Assembly (NCBI GenBank): GCA_947385425.1
Contig: CANDKY010000024.1
Location: 1 to 42,722 of the forward strand
Direction of reading: 5' to 3'
Origin: an uncultured Lachnospiraceae bacterium
Lineage (GTDB): Bacteria > Bacillota > Clostridia > Lachnospirales > Lachnospiraceae
Length of the DNA: 42,722 bases
The translations under genes were made by a program, and so were the position numbers. The notes under the pieces are model-generated. The model was not told the DNA's origin. It made no database searches and saw only the letters and a program-made list of their open reading frames with translations. Shown piece by piece: positions 15,684 through 24,593 of this stretch. Position 1 is the stretch's first letter; each line of letters opens with the position of its first letter.

Positions 15684-18600
15684 TCACGTTACTTTCACAT
15701 TTCCTTCCCCATATAACGCTGCCAGCCTGTCCACCAATTCCCTGTCCGCTTTCACATTGCGGTTCGGCGGCAGATTTTTCAAAGCCCTTGGCTTTTCCAC
15801 ATAAATGCAAACGCTGTCCCTGCCGTCCGACTGCGCCAACTGTTCCAGGAGCGCGCTTTCCGCCGCCTCATAAGCCTCCTTGCTCGGGAACTTAATCCAG
15901 AGCTTCCTTCCGATATCCTCAAAATTCGTTATCTTTTCACATATCAGCTTCCCGTCTTTTTCCTCATCTACAGACACCCTCCCCTTGATAAATACTTTAT
16001 TGTCCTCCACAAGAAGCGCCGAATTTTTCTCATAATCCTTCGGGAAAACGATAACCTCCACACTTCCAAGCAAATCTTCCACCTGCAGGAATGCCATAAT
16101 TTTATCATTCTTCGTATACTTTATCTTTTTATCCGCGATAATGCCGCCAATGGTGGCGGACTGCCCGTCCCTTACAAGGGTTGCCCCGGTTTCCTCATCC
16201 AGCAGGAAATCCGCCGTCGTATTCGTCGTATTTTTCTTCCACAGATCCTCATACTCTTCCAGCGGGTGGCCGCTGATATATACGCCCAATACCTCTTTTT
16301 CAAAAGCAAGCAGCATTTCCTTGGAATATTCGCCGATATCCGGCATCTTTATCTCAAACTCTTCCTTCTGCTCTTCCGAAACCCAGTCAAAAAGGGAAAT
16401 CTGCCCGGCCAGGTTATTCTTCTTATCCTGCTGTATCCTGTCCATAATCTGCACATATACACTCATGAACTGCTTCCGCGTACCGCCCAGCCCGTCCAGC
16501 GCCCCGGCCTTGATGAAATTTTCCACCGCCCGCTTATTAACCTCCTTGTCGGCAACCCGGGTGATAAAATCCTTCAGATTCTTATAAGCGCCGTGCGCAT
16601 CCCTTTCCGTTACAATAGCATCAATAATCGGCCTCCCAATGCTCTTAATCGCCGTCAAAGCATAACGTATGCCTCCCTCCGTCACCGAGAAACCGGCCTC
16701 TCCTCCATTGATATCCGGCGGCAGGATGGCTATCCCCATACTGCGGCAGGTCATGATATACTCGGATACCTTGGCCGGGAAATCAATGACCGAGGTCAGC
16801 AGCGCCGCCATAAACTCCACCGGATAATAAAATTTTAGATAAGCAGTCTGGTAAGAAACGACGGCATAACACGCCGCATGGGACTTATTAAAAGCATATT
16901 TGGCAAAATCCATCATATCCGCATAAATCTGCCGCGCCGTATCCTCGCTAATCCCATTGGCAATACAGCCCGGAACCCCCTCCTCCGGATTCCCGTAAAC
17001 GAAATTATCCCGTTCCTTCTCCATCACCGCCTGCTTTTTCTTACTCATGGCACGCCGCACCAGGTCACTGCGCCCCAACGTATAACCGCCCAGTTCCCGC
17101 ACAATCTGCATTACCTGCTCCTGGTATACGATACAGCCGTAAGTGGGCGCCAGGATCGGTTCCAACTGCGGGCATGCATAGGTGATTTCCTCCCCGCTGT
17201 TCTTCCCCCTCACATACTTTGGGATAAAATCCATCGGCCCCGGGCGATACAGGGATATCCCCGCAATAATATCCTCCAGGCTCTGCGGCTTCAGCTCCTT
17301 CATGAAGTTTTTCATGCCGCCGCTTTCCAACTGGAACACCCCGTCCGTACGCCCCGTACCGATAGCTGCCAGGACCGCCCGGTCATTATAATCAATCCGT
17401 TCCATATCCAGACGGATTCCCTTATTCTTCTCCACAAAACGCACCGCATTCTGAATCACCGTAAGCGTACGCAGCCCAAGGAAATCCATTTTCAAAAGCC
17501 CCAGTTCCTCTATCGTCGTCATGGTAAACTGCGTGGTAATGGAACCGTCGCTCCCCCTGGACAGAGGGACAAATTCCTCCGCCGGCTTACTGCAGATTAC
17601 GACTCCCGCCGCATGCATGGAAGCATTGCGCGGAAGGCCCTCCAGCCTGCGGCTCATATCAATCAGGCTCTTCACCTGCTCGTCCTGCTCGTAAAGCTTA
17701 CGCAGCTCCGGGTTCACGGAAAGCGCCCGTTCAATGGTAATATTCAGCTCATTCGGCACCATCTTCGCAATGGAATCCACATAAGCATAAGGCAAATCCA
17801 TGACCCGTCCCACATCCCGGATGACACCCTTTGCCGCCATCGTAAGGAAAGTCACAATCTGCACGACCTTATCCGAACCGTACTTTTGCCCCACATAATC
17901 AATAACCTCCTGCCGCCTTTCGAAGCAGAAGTCAATATCAATATCCGGCATGGAAACACGCTCCGGGTTCAGGAAACGCTCAAACAGCAGATTGTACCGT
18001 ATCGGGTCAATATCCGTAATGCGCAGGCAATAAGAAACAATACTCCCTGCCGCGGAACCCCGCCCCGGCCCTACCATAATATCATTGCTTTTGGCAAAAT
18101 TTATAAAATCCCAAACAATCAGAAAATAATCCACATACCCCATCGTGCGGATGACATTCAGCTCATAGTCCAGCCGCTCCCGCAGCCCCTCTGCCGTCAT
18201 CCCCTCCGGAATCCTCTCCGTACCGGCTACCTGTGCGCCTGTCCCCGCTGCAGCTATAGCGCCGGCCTCTCCGTTTCCTGCACAGGCCATGCCTTCTGCC
18301 GTTATGCCTGCCACACCACTGCCTCCGGTACTGCCCGTACCGCCTGTCGGCATGCCTGACGCGGCACCATTTCCCACACTGCCTGCATTATCCGCCAACA
18401 GACCTGATGCAGCACTGTTCCCAACACTGCCTGCGCTGCCTTCCGGCAGGCCCGATGCGACGCTGCCCCCGATACTATCCGCTGGCAAGACCGACTCACC
18501 CCTGCTCCCGGTGCTGCCCGCACCTCCGGCAGCCATACCCGACATATCCACGCTGGCCATATCCTCCCCGGCCGATGCCGCAAACCGGACGCCATACCGC

Positions 18601-19523
18601 TCATACAGCCCGTCATAGCAAAGCTTATTCAAATATGTCCACGAATCATACCCCTCCGGCACTTCAAAATGAGGCAGCTTCGTCACGCCGAATTCGATCT
18701 CCACATGGCAGCGGTCGGCGATCCGCTGGGTATTCTCCACTGCCTCCCAGGCATAAGGGAACAGCCCCTTCATCTCCTCCTCGCTCTTCACATAATACTG
18801 CCCGCCCTCATAACGCATCCGGTCCTCATCCGCCAGCTTCTTTGCCGTCTGGATACAAAGCAGGATATCATGGGGCTTCTCATCCTCCGCATATGTATAA
18901 TGGACATCGTTCGTCGCCACCAACGGGATATCCAATTCCTTGCTCATCTGCAGCAAAGCCGCGTTCACCGTCCTCTGCTCCGGTATCCCATGATCCTGCA
19001 GCTCCAGGAAATAATTCCCCTTTCCGAAACAGGACTCATACTTTCGCGCCGTCTTCTTTGCCTCATCCACCAGCCCCTTCACAATATACCGCTGCACTTC
19101 CCCCGCCAGACAGGCCGAAAGCGCGATAATCCCCTCATGGAATTCCTTCAGCACCTCCATATCCACCCGTGGCCTGTAATAAAACCCTTCCGTAAACCCA
19201 CGGCTCACGATCTTCATCAGATTCGCATACCCCGTATTGTTCTCCGCCAGCAGCACCAGATGGTAATACCTGTCCTCCCCGCCATTTGGTTCCTTATCAA
19301 ACCGGGAATTCGGCGCCACATAAACCTCACAGCCCATAATCGGATTAATCCCCGCCGCCTTCGCTTCCTTATAAAAATCGATCACCCCATACATAACCCC
19401 ATGGTCCGTAATCGCCGCGCTGTCCATCCCCAGCTCCTTCACCCGCTTCACATATTCCTTTATCTTGTTAGCCCCATCCAATAAACTATACTCCGTATGC
19501 ACATGCAAATGGGCAAACGCCAT
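15684..19523 (-). CDS. dnaE: DNA polymerase III alpha subunit, DnaE type, with a glycine-rich insert
   Basis: A replicative polymerase of the DnaE class; Firmicutes usually also have PolC. The start at 19523 (MAFAHLHVHTEYSLLDG) has AGGAGG seven bases upstream and gives 1279 residues. Order: PHP domain (HLHVHTEYS at 5-13), then an insert at about residues 320-440, then the polymerase core. The core contains GYVDYFLIVWDFI, GPGRGSAAGSIVSY, and the catalytic PDIDIDF, followed by the NKSHAACYAVVSYQTAYLK region, helix-hairpin-helix and a C-terminal OB fold. The insert contains five 16-residue Gly/Ala/Ser repeats and is absent from usual DnaE. It lies between PHP and palm, where a linker could be tolerated. 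The reading frame is intact. Confidence 0.96.
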   Translation of the reverse strand: MAFAHLHVHTEYSLLDGANKIKEYVKRVKELGMDSAAITDHGVMYGVIDFYKEAKAAGINPIMGCEVYVAPNSRFDKEPNGGEDRYYHLVLLAENNTGYANLMKIVSRGFTEGFYYRPRVDMEVLKEFHEGIIALSACLAGEVQRYIVKGLVDEAKKTARKYESCFGKGNYFLELQDHGIPEQRTVNAALLQMSKELDIPLVATNDVHYTYAEDEKPHDILLCIQTAKKLADEDRMRYEGGQYYVKSEEEMKGLFPYAWEAVENTQRIADRCHVEIEFGVTKLPHFEVPEGYDSWTYLNKLCYDGLYERYGVRFAASAGEDMASVDMSGMAAGGAGSTGSRGESVLPADSIGGSVASGLPEGSAGSVGNSAASGLLADNAGSVGNGAASGMPTGGTGSTGGSGVAGITAEGMACAGNGEAGAIAAAGTGAQVAGTERIPEGMTAEGLRERLDYELNVIRTMGYVDYFLIVWDFINFAKSNDIMVGPGRGSAAGSIVSYCLRITDIDPIRYNLLFERFLNPERVSMPDIDIDFCFERRQEVIDYVGQKYGSDKVVQIVTFLTMAAKGVIRDVGRVMDLPYAYVDSIAKMVPNELNITIERALSVNPELRKLYEQDEQVKSLIDMSRRLEGLPRNASMHAAGVVICSKPAEEFVPLSRGSDGSITTQFTMTTIEELGLLKMDFLGLRTLTVIQNAVRFVEKNKGIRLDMERIDYNDRAVLAAIGTGRTDGVFQLESGGMKNFMKELKPQSLEDIIAGISLYRPGPMDFIPKYVRGKNSGEEITYACPQLEPILAPTYGCIVYQEQVMQIVRELGGYTLGRSDLVRRAMSKKKQAVMEKERDNFVYGNPEEGVPGCIANGISEDTARQIYADMMDFAKYAFNKSHAACYAVVSYQTAYLKFYYPVEFMAALLTSVIDFPAKVSEYIMTCRSMGIAILPPDINGGEAGFSVTEGGIRYALTAIKSIGRPIIDAIVTERDAHGAYKNLKDFITRVADKEVNKRAVENFIKAGALDGLGGTRKQFMSVYVQIMDRIQQDKKNNLAGQISLFDWVSEEQKEEFEIKMPDIGEYSKEMLLAFEKEVLGVYISGHPLEEYEDLWKKNTTNTTADFLLDEETGATLVRDGQSATIGGIIADKKIKYTKNDKIMAFLQVEDLLGSVEVIVFPKDYEKNSALLVEDNKVFIKGRVSVDEEKDGKLICEKITNFEDIGRKLWIKFPSKEAYEAAESALLEQLAQSDGRDSVCIYVEKPRALKNLPPNRNVKADRELVDRLAALYGEGNVKVT
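18237..18515 (-). repeat. 48-bp tandem repeat inside dnaE (coding minisatellite)
   Basis: Five 48-base units (18429-18476, 18381-18428, 18333-18380, 18285-18332, 18237-18284) and a shortened 39-base unit (18477-18515) encode residues 337-429. The units read SIGGSVASGLPEGSAG, SVGNSAASGLLADNAG, SVGNGAASGMPTGGTG, STGGSGVAGITAEGMA and CAGNGEAGAIAAAGTG. Divergence grows toward one end, as in an ageing tandem array. All units are multiples of three and stop-free. Confidence 0.85.
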
Positions 19524-19796
19524 ACCGCTACCTCCTATTCCGCTCCCATACCCAATGAAACAAACTACACCCCAACAGAACAAACAATCCGCCCACAATA
19601 CCAGCCGGCAATTCTTCCGGCAGCTCCTCCATCCGGCAGCACTAGCCCCTGCCCTGCCAAACCGTAACCCCAGTCCCTATCTAATTATACAAATTTCAGA
19701 TACACAAAACAACACCCATCCACAGCCAAGCCTCCCCCATCCATTCCATCTTCATGAAACTCCACACACACCGCTTCAGCAGTTCTTTTCACACTC

Positions 19797-21617
19797 CTAT
19801 TCGACCGTCACCACCTTCGCAAGGTTCCGCGGCTTATCCACATCCAGCCCCTTATCCAGCGAAACATAATAAGCCAATAACTGCAGCGCCGCAGAAACCG
19901 GCATTACCATAAACTCATCCCGCATTACGGGCAGCTTAAACACACTGTCCCACGACGCATCCTTATCCAGCCGGTAACTCTCCTTCATAAACAATATTAC
20001 TTCCGCCCCTCTGGACTGCACCTCCTTAACATTGGAAAATTCCTTGGACTGCACCTTATCCTGCGTAATCACCGCAATCACCGGCGTATCCTCCGTAATC
20101 AGCGCTATTGTCCCGTGCTTCAGTTCACCGGAAGCATATGCCTCCGAATGGATATAGGAGACCTCCTTTAACTTCAAAGACCCTTCCAACAAAATGGAAT
20201 AATCCATCCCGCGCCCAATCATAAACACATCCTTCGCATTCAAAATACCCCTGGCGATATAATGGATCTCTTCCCTTCTGTCCAAAACCGCCTGCATAAC
20301 CTCCGGAACCCGCATCAGCTCCGCCATAAAATCCCTGGCTTCCTCTTCCCCGAAAACGCCCCTCACATAGGCCATCCTCCCGGTCAGGAGATACAGCACC
20401 GCAAGCTGGGTCGTATAAGCCTTCGTACTGGCGACCGCAATTTCCGGCCCGGCATTGGTATAAATCACATAATCGCTTTCCCTCGCAATGGAAGCGCCCT
20501 TTACATTGACAATCGCCAGAGTCTTCGCACCGTTCCTCTTCGCATATTTTAACGCCTCCAGCGTATCTATCGTCTCACCGGACTGGGAAATGGCGATAAC
20601 CAGTGTTTTTTCATCCACAAGCGAATCCGTATACATAAATTCGCTGGCCAGTTCCACGTCCATATGCATCTTCACAAAAGACTGCATCAGCGATTTGCCC
20701 ACCAGCCCCGCATGCATTGCCGTCCCGCAGGCCACCACACAGATATGATCACATTCCGCCAGCAGGCTGTCCGGGATACCGTCCCCCTCCAAATCGGGCA
20801 GCCCATTCTTAATGCGCGGTTCTATCGTTTCCCGGATCACGTCCGGCTGCTCCATGATTTCTTTTTCCATATAAAAAGGATAACCGCCCTTGCTGCTGCG
20901 GTTCACGTCCCAGCTCACCGTCAGCCATTGGGGCTGCGCGGCCTCTCCCGACATGTCATACAGCTCTATGCCGTCTTTCCTCAAAGTCGCCACATGGAAC
21001 TCAGGCAAAACAAAATACTCCTTCGAATACTGCCCCAATACCGTCACATCGGAAGCCATCATACACCCTTCCTCCGCCCTGGCAATCACAATAGGGCTCA
21101 CATTCCTTACCGCAAAAATAACGTCCGGGATATCCCCAAACATAATCCCAAGGGCAAAAGTCCCTTTTAATTTCAGCACTGTCTTTCGGATCGCCGCATA
21201 AGGATCCCCATTGTAAAAATGGGCAAGCACTGCCGCCGCCACCTCACTGTCCGTCTGCGACTGCAGCTTATCCTCCAGCTTATACTGCCCGATCAGGCTT
21301 CTGTAATTTTCGATAATCCCATTGTGTATCACCGTGACATTCCCGAATTTATGCGGATGGGCGTTCGCATCGCTCACACCGCCATGGGTAGCCCACCTCG
21401 TATGCCCGATACCGCATGCGCCGTTAACCCCATCCCTATCACATAAGGAACGCAGATCCTTCACACGCCCCGCGCATTTGCGTATCCGCACACTGCCGTC
21501 CTCTCCGCACACTGCAATGCCTGCACTGTCATACCCCCTGTACTCCAGCACCTCCAGGGCATCCAGCATGATTTCCTCCGCTTCTTTCTTACCTGTATAT
21601 CCAATAATCCCGCACAT
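19797..21617 (-). CDS. glmS: Glutamine-fructose-6-phosphate aminotransferase
   Basis: Makes glucosamine 6-phosphate, the entry to amino-sugar and peptidoglycan synthesis. The N-terminal glutamine amidotransferase starts MCGIIGYTG with the catalytic Cys2 and continues through GIGHTRWATHG. Two SIS domains follow, with SQSGETIDTLEALKYAK, STKAYTTQL and EGSLKLKEVSYIHSEAYASG, and the invariant end KPRNLAKVVTVE. The length of 606 residues is normal. GAGG is seven bases before the ATG. A glmS ribozyme and promoter lie upstream (22010-22155 and 22306-22334), so product feedback is expected at the mRNA level. The 273 bases between glmS and dnaE hold no gene. Confidence 0.97.
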   Translation of the reverse strand: MCGIIGYTGKKEAEEIMLDALEVLEYRGYDSAGIAVCGEDGSVRIRKCAGRVKDLRSLCDRDGVNGACGIGHTRWATHGGVSDANAHPHKFGNVTVIHNGIIENYRSLIGQYKLEDKLQSQTDSEVAAAVLAHFYNGDPYAAIRKTVLKLKGTFALGIMFGDIPDVIFAVRNVSPIVIARAEEGCMMASDVTVLGQYSKEYFVLPEFHVATLRKDGIELYDMSGEAAQPQWLTVSWDVNRSSKGGYPFYMEKEIMEQPDVIRETIEPRIKNGLPDLEGDGIPDSLLAECDHICVVACGTAMHAGLVGKSLMQSFVKMHMDVELASEFMYTDSLVDEKTLVIAISQSGETIDTLEALKYAKRNGAKTLAIVNVKGASIARESDYVIYTNAGPEIAVASTKAYTTQLAVLYLLTGRMAYVRGVFGEEEARDFMAELMRVPEVMQAVLDRREEIHYIARGILNAKDVFMIGRGMDYSILLEGSLKLKEVSYIHSEAYASGELKHGTIALITEDTPVIAVITQDKVQSKEFSNVKEVQSRGAEVILFMKESYRLDKDASWDSVFKLPVMRDEFMVMPVSAALQLLAYYVSLDKGLDVDKPRNLAKVVTVE

Positions 21618-22009
21618 ACCGTTTCCTCATCTTTCTAAATTTTTTCTATACTTCTTCCTATTTTATTCTTATGTTGCATTTGCGCTTATGTTCTGCCTAT
21701 TCCTGTGTCTATACCTGTTCTTACATTTTGCTTCCGCCATAAATTCCAAACCCCTGCTAAACCGTATCCTGCAAAGTTTTATTGTCCCCCTATGGCCGCA
21801 TGCTGCTCTGCGAAATCCGTCTCTTCCTATATCCACATTTTCAGGCTTCTGCATTTTTCTGCCAATGCCGCATTTTCTGATCCTTTCTGATGTTTGGATA
21901 ACCCCTTTATTCTCATTTTGCTTTACCAGGCCTATTCAATACTAAGCCTATTCAGCGGCCTGCATCAAACTCTGAGAATATGGTGTTCTCAAAAGCAAAG
22001 AAAGAACCT
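21618..22009 (-). other. Long leader between the glmS ribozyme and glmS, no gene seen
   Basis: About 390 bases of pyrimidine-rich (plus strand) sequence separate the 3' end of the ribozyme from the glmS start. A 61-codon frame at 21669-21854 has a basic, low-quality composition and no ribosome site, so it is not called. A weak hairpin built on GTTCT and AGAAC at about 21985-22008 follows the ribozyme core. The ribozyme usually lies closer to the gene. Confidence 0.5.
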
Positions 22010-22155
22010 CATCTCCGTTATACCGTCTTTGTTTTGCAGTCACCCGCATATTTGCCGGCATATCACGCATCGGAGCGCTACGGGAAGGCACCCGCCGAAT
22101 TTTCGATAACCTTCCTCCTCGTCAACCTGCCACCCTCCGGCAGGTACATGGCGCT
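22010..22155 (-). ncRNA. glmS ribozyme (glucosamine-6-phosphate-activated self-cleaving RNA)
   Basis: The minus strand carries the family core in order: the cleavage site before GCGCC (A at 22155, G at 22154), the variable P2 stem ACCTGCC/GGCAGGT, then GTTGACGAGGAGGAAGG, TTATCGAAAATTCGGCGGG and TGCCTTCCC, and a P3/P4 region closed by CTCCG and CGGAG. These are the conserved pseudoknotted catalytic elements of the glmS ribozyme. Cleavage induced by glucosamine 6-phosphate would destabilise the downstream glmS mRNA. The 3' boundary is approximate. Confidence 0.93.
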
Positions 22156-22305
22156 AGATGGGAAATGGTGTAGGAAACTGTTGGCTACAGATAGATCCTG
22201 CTTCGTGCATCTGAAACCCATACAATTCTATTCTGTTTTCAATGTGCAGTTTCTCCCGGCAGCATGCAAAACTGGCCGGATGCAGTACTAGCGCTACCTT
22301 CGGGC

Positions 22306-22334
22306 ATTATAGCATACTATTGCAGGATTGGCAA
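22306..22334 (-). promoter_or_regulatory. Promoter of glmS
   Basis: TTGCCA (minus strand, 22329-22334) and TATAAT (22306-22311) are 17 bases apart, with TG one base before the -10 (extended -10). The start near 22299 leaves about 145 bases before the ribozyme cleavage site and a total leader near 680 bases. That early leader includes a 20-base match to the palindrome at 3364 (22272-22291) and a second TAGCGC close to it, echoing the cleavage-site sequence. Confidence 0.75.
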
Positions 22335-22559
22335 GGTATCCGCGAAACGGTTCACTCCCCCCAAAGAATCATACTTTCCCTTTCCAACGTATTAAGAAAC
22401 TATCCAAAAATAACTTGTGCAATTTACTTGTCTCTTTCTCCGACAGCATCAGTCAAAAATCAGGTACATAGTTAATATTCCCGCCCAATGGAAATATCAC
22501 TGTTCACAGAGCAGTCATACGTCCGTTCCGGCGCAGCACAAATTCAAAATAAAGATTTA

Positions 22560-22588
22560 TTGTTACAGACAGCTTATTATGCTATACT
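22560..22588 (+). promoter_or_regulatory. Promoter of the AAA-ATPase gene
   Basis: TTGTTA (22560-22565) and TATACT (22583-22588) are spaced by 17 bases, with TG one base before the -10. It drives the only plus-strand gene in this part. The gap 22335-22559 to its left holds nothing else recognised. Confidence 0.7.
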
Positions 22589-22666
22589 AATCCCAAACAG
22601 ATGAAAGGCCGATATTCCAAAACTTTAGCCATACAAACCGGAAACCGCACAAAAGGAGCCGCTGCC

Positions 22667-24370
22667 ATGCCAAGAACAATAGCCATCGGAAGACAGGATT
22701 TTGAAAAAATCCGGACAAACAACAACTTTTATATAGACAAAACCAATTTCATCAAAGAATGGTGGGAAGCAGACGACGACGTCACACTGATCACCCGCCC
22801 CAGGCGCTTCGGGAAAACCCTGAATATGAGCATGCTGGAACAATTTTTCTCCATAAAATATGCCGGGCGCGGCGATTTATTCGACGGCCTTTCCATCTGG
22901 CAGGAAGAGAAATACCGCAGCCTGCAGGGAACCTGGCCAGTCCTTTTTCTCAGCTTTGCAGACGTAAAAGAACGCACATTTGTGCAGGCAAGGAAAAAAA
23001 TGTGCCGCATCATCAAAGAACTCTATAAACAGTATGCTTTCCTTCCGGAAAGCAATCTGCTGAGTGAAGACGAAAAAAAGGACTTCGCCCGGATATCCGC
23101 CGATATGGAAGACAGCGAAGCATCCCTGTCCATAAAAACGCTCTGCAGCTGCCTGCTGCGATATTACGGGAAAAGGGCAATTATCCTCCTGGACGAATAC
23201 GATACCCCTATGCAGGAAGCCTTTGTAAACGGCTATTGGGAGGAAATGGTTTCCTTTACCAGAAGCCTGTTCAATTCCACCTTTAAAACAAATCCCTATC
23301 TGGAACGCGCCGTTATGACAGGAATCACAAGAGTAAGTAAGGAGTCCATTTTTTCGGATTTGAACAATTTAGAAGTTATCACAGCCACCGGAAAAAAATA
23401 CGCCGATTGTTTCGGCTTTACAGAGAACGAAGTATTTACATCCCTGGAGGAATACGGAATGTCTGACCGGAAGCAGCAGGTAAAAGACTGGTATGACGGC
23501 TTTTCTTTCGGTGAGAGAAAGGATATTTATAACCCCTGGTCTATTATAAATCTTCTTGATAAAAAAAAGTTTGGCGCTTACTGGGTAAATTCCAGCGCAA
23601 ACAGCCTTGTCGAAAAGCTGCTGCGGGAAGGATCCCCGAATATCAAAAAGTCTTTTGAAGATTTACTGAACGGCGGAACTCTCCGCATGGAAATTGACGA
23701 ACAAATAGTTTATAACCAGCTATCCACCAAAAAGAACGCTGTCTGGAGCCTTCTGCTCGCCACCGGGTACCTGAAAGTAACCGACAGTGCCTTTGACGAA
23801 AGAACAGGCCGCACATATTACAGCCTGACACTGACAAATAAAGAAGTCCATATCATGTTCGAAAATATGATCCAGGACTGGTTTTCGGGAAATGATGCCT
23901 ACAATGAATTTATCCGTGCCCTGCTGCTCGGTGATTTAAAGGCCATGAACACATACATGAATAAAATAACCTTGGAAATGTTCAGTTATTTCGACACCGG
24001 AAATAACCCCTCCTCCGGGGAACCGGAACGCTTTTACCACGGCTTTGTGCTGGGACTGATGGCGGAACTGGCGGACAGATACACCGTCACCTCTAACAGG
24101 GAAAGCGGATTCGGCCGGTATGATGTGATGCTTGAACCCATAGCGGCATCCTTTCCACAGCAAACGGATGCCGTAATACTGGAATTTAAAGTACAGGATG
24201 AAGATGAAAAAGAACTGTCAGATACCGTACAGGAAGCGCTGCGCCAGATCGAAGAAAAAAATTATCAGGCGAACCTGACGGCAAAAGGAATCCCGGAAAA
24301 CCGCATCCGCAAATACGGCTTTGCTTTCCGTGGGAAGAAAGTGCTGATTGGAAGCCCATCCGGGAAATAA
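22667..24370 (+). CDS. AAA-ATPase-like protein with C-terminal PD-(D/E)XK nuclease domain
   Basis: A 567-residue protein of the AAA-ATPase-like/DUF1703 type, abundant in gut Bacteroidetes and Clostridia and without a settled function. The start at 22667 (MPRTIAIGRQDFEKI) has AAAGGAG eight bases upstream, although the frame is open from 22601. The N-terminus shows NNFYIDKTNFIKEWW, the P-loop TRPRRFGKT (43-51) and a Walker B-like AIILLDEYDTPM (171-182). The C-terminus ends with GFGRYDVMLEP and ILEFKVQDEDE, matching a PD-(D/E)XK nuclease-like core with D, E and K in place. It is alone on the plus strand between two minus-strand units and is followed by a dispersed repeat and a very strong terminator, consistent with acquisition by transfer. 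A role in defence or genome maintenance is inference only. Confidence 0.9.
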   Translation: MPRTIAIGRQDFEKIRTNNNFYIDKTNFIKEWWEADDDVTLITRPRRFGKTLNMSMLEQFFSIKYAGRGDLFDGLSIWQEEKYRSLQGTWPVLFLSFADVKERTFVQARKKMCRIIKELYKQYAFLPESNLLSEDEKKDFARISADMEDSEASLSIKTLCSCLLRYYGKRAIILLDEYDTPMQEAFVNGYWEEMVSFTRSLFNSTFKTNPYLERAVMTGITRVSKESIFSDLNNLEVITATGKKYADCFGFTENEVFTSLEEYGMSDRKQQVKDWYDGFSFGERKDIYNPWSIINLLDKKKFGAYWVNSSANSLVEKLLREGSPNIKKSFEDLLNGGTLRMEIDEQIVYNQLSTKKNAVWSLLLATGYLKVTDSAFDERTGRTYYSLTLTNKEVHIMFENMIQDWFSGNDAYNEFIRALLLGDLKAMNTYMNKITLEMFSYFDTGNNPSSGEPERFYHGFVLGLMAELADRYTVTSNRESGFGRYDVMLEPIAASFPQQTDAVILEFKVQDEDEKELSDTVQEALRQIEEKNYQANLTAKGIPENRIRKYGFAFRGKKVLIGSPSGK

Positions 24371-24390
24371 AAAAGGCAGCATTCCGGCTT

Positions 24391-24505
24391 CTTAGAGCCT
24401 GTATAAAATATGCTTTTCGCCAGATGCGCGCCACAGTTTGTTAGAGATTTGCCCTGAATGAGTGGCAAAGATCTCGCAAAATGGTGAACGGTTACACCGT
24501 GTAGT
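24391..24505 (+). repeat. Dispersed repeat, copy A
   Basis: The stretch 24391-24470 (with GAGCCTGT, GCCAGATGCGCGCCACAGTT and GAATGAG) matches the reverse complement of 27417-27497 at about 80% identity. The following part, 24475-24505, contains CGGT-TAC-ACCG (24489-24499) next to CGCAAAATGGTGAA. That is the inverted form of the hairpin module in the element at 3526. So copy A joins two modules of one repeat family. It begins 20 bases after the AAA-ATPase stop. Confidence 0.75.
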
Positions 24506-24510
24506 ACTGC

Positions 24511-24547
24511 AAAACCGGGGACATAGCCCGCTATGCCCCCGGTTTTT
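24511..24547. terminator. Strong bidirectional terminator between the AAA-ATPase gene and ahcY
   Basis: AAAACCGGGG-a-CATAGC pairs with GCTATG-c-CCCCGGTTTTT around a two-base loop, and GTACTG/CAGTAC extends the stem outward. A runs on the left and T runs on the right let it serve ahcY on the minus strand as well as the plus-strand ATPase gene. Confidence 0.88.
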
Positions 24548-24593
24548 ACAGTACGCTCCCGAAAACTCATCCCGGCAAATTGTACCGGTTATC

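Noticed and set aside
16878-18359. 493-codon plus-strand open frame opposite dnaE
   Set aside because: It is the antisense shadow of dnaE, with histidine/arginine/isoleucine-rich low-quality translation and no ribosome site. The minus strand has clear polymerase motifs.
21669-21854. 61-codon minus-strand frame in the glmS leader
   Set aside because: No ribosome site, very basic composition and no similarity to anything known to me; treated as untranslated leader.
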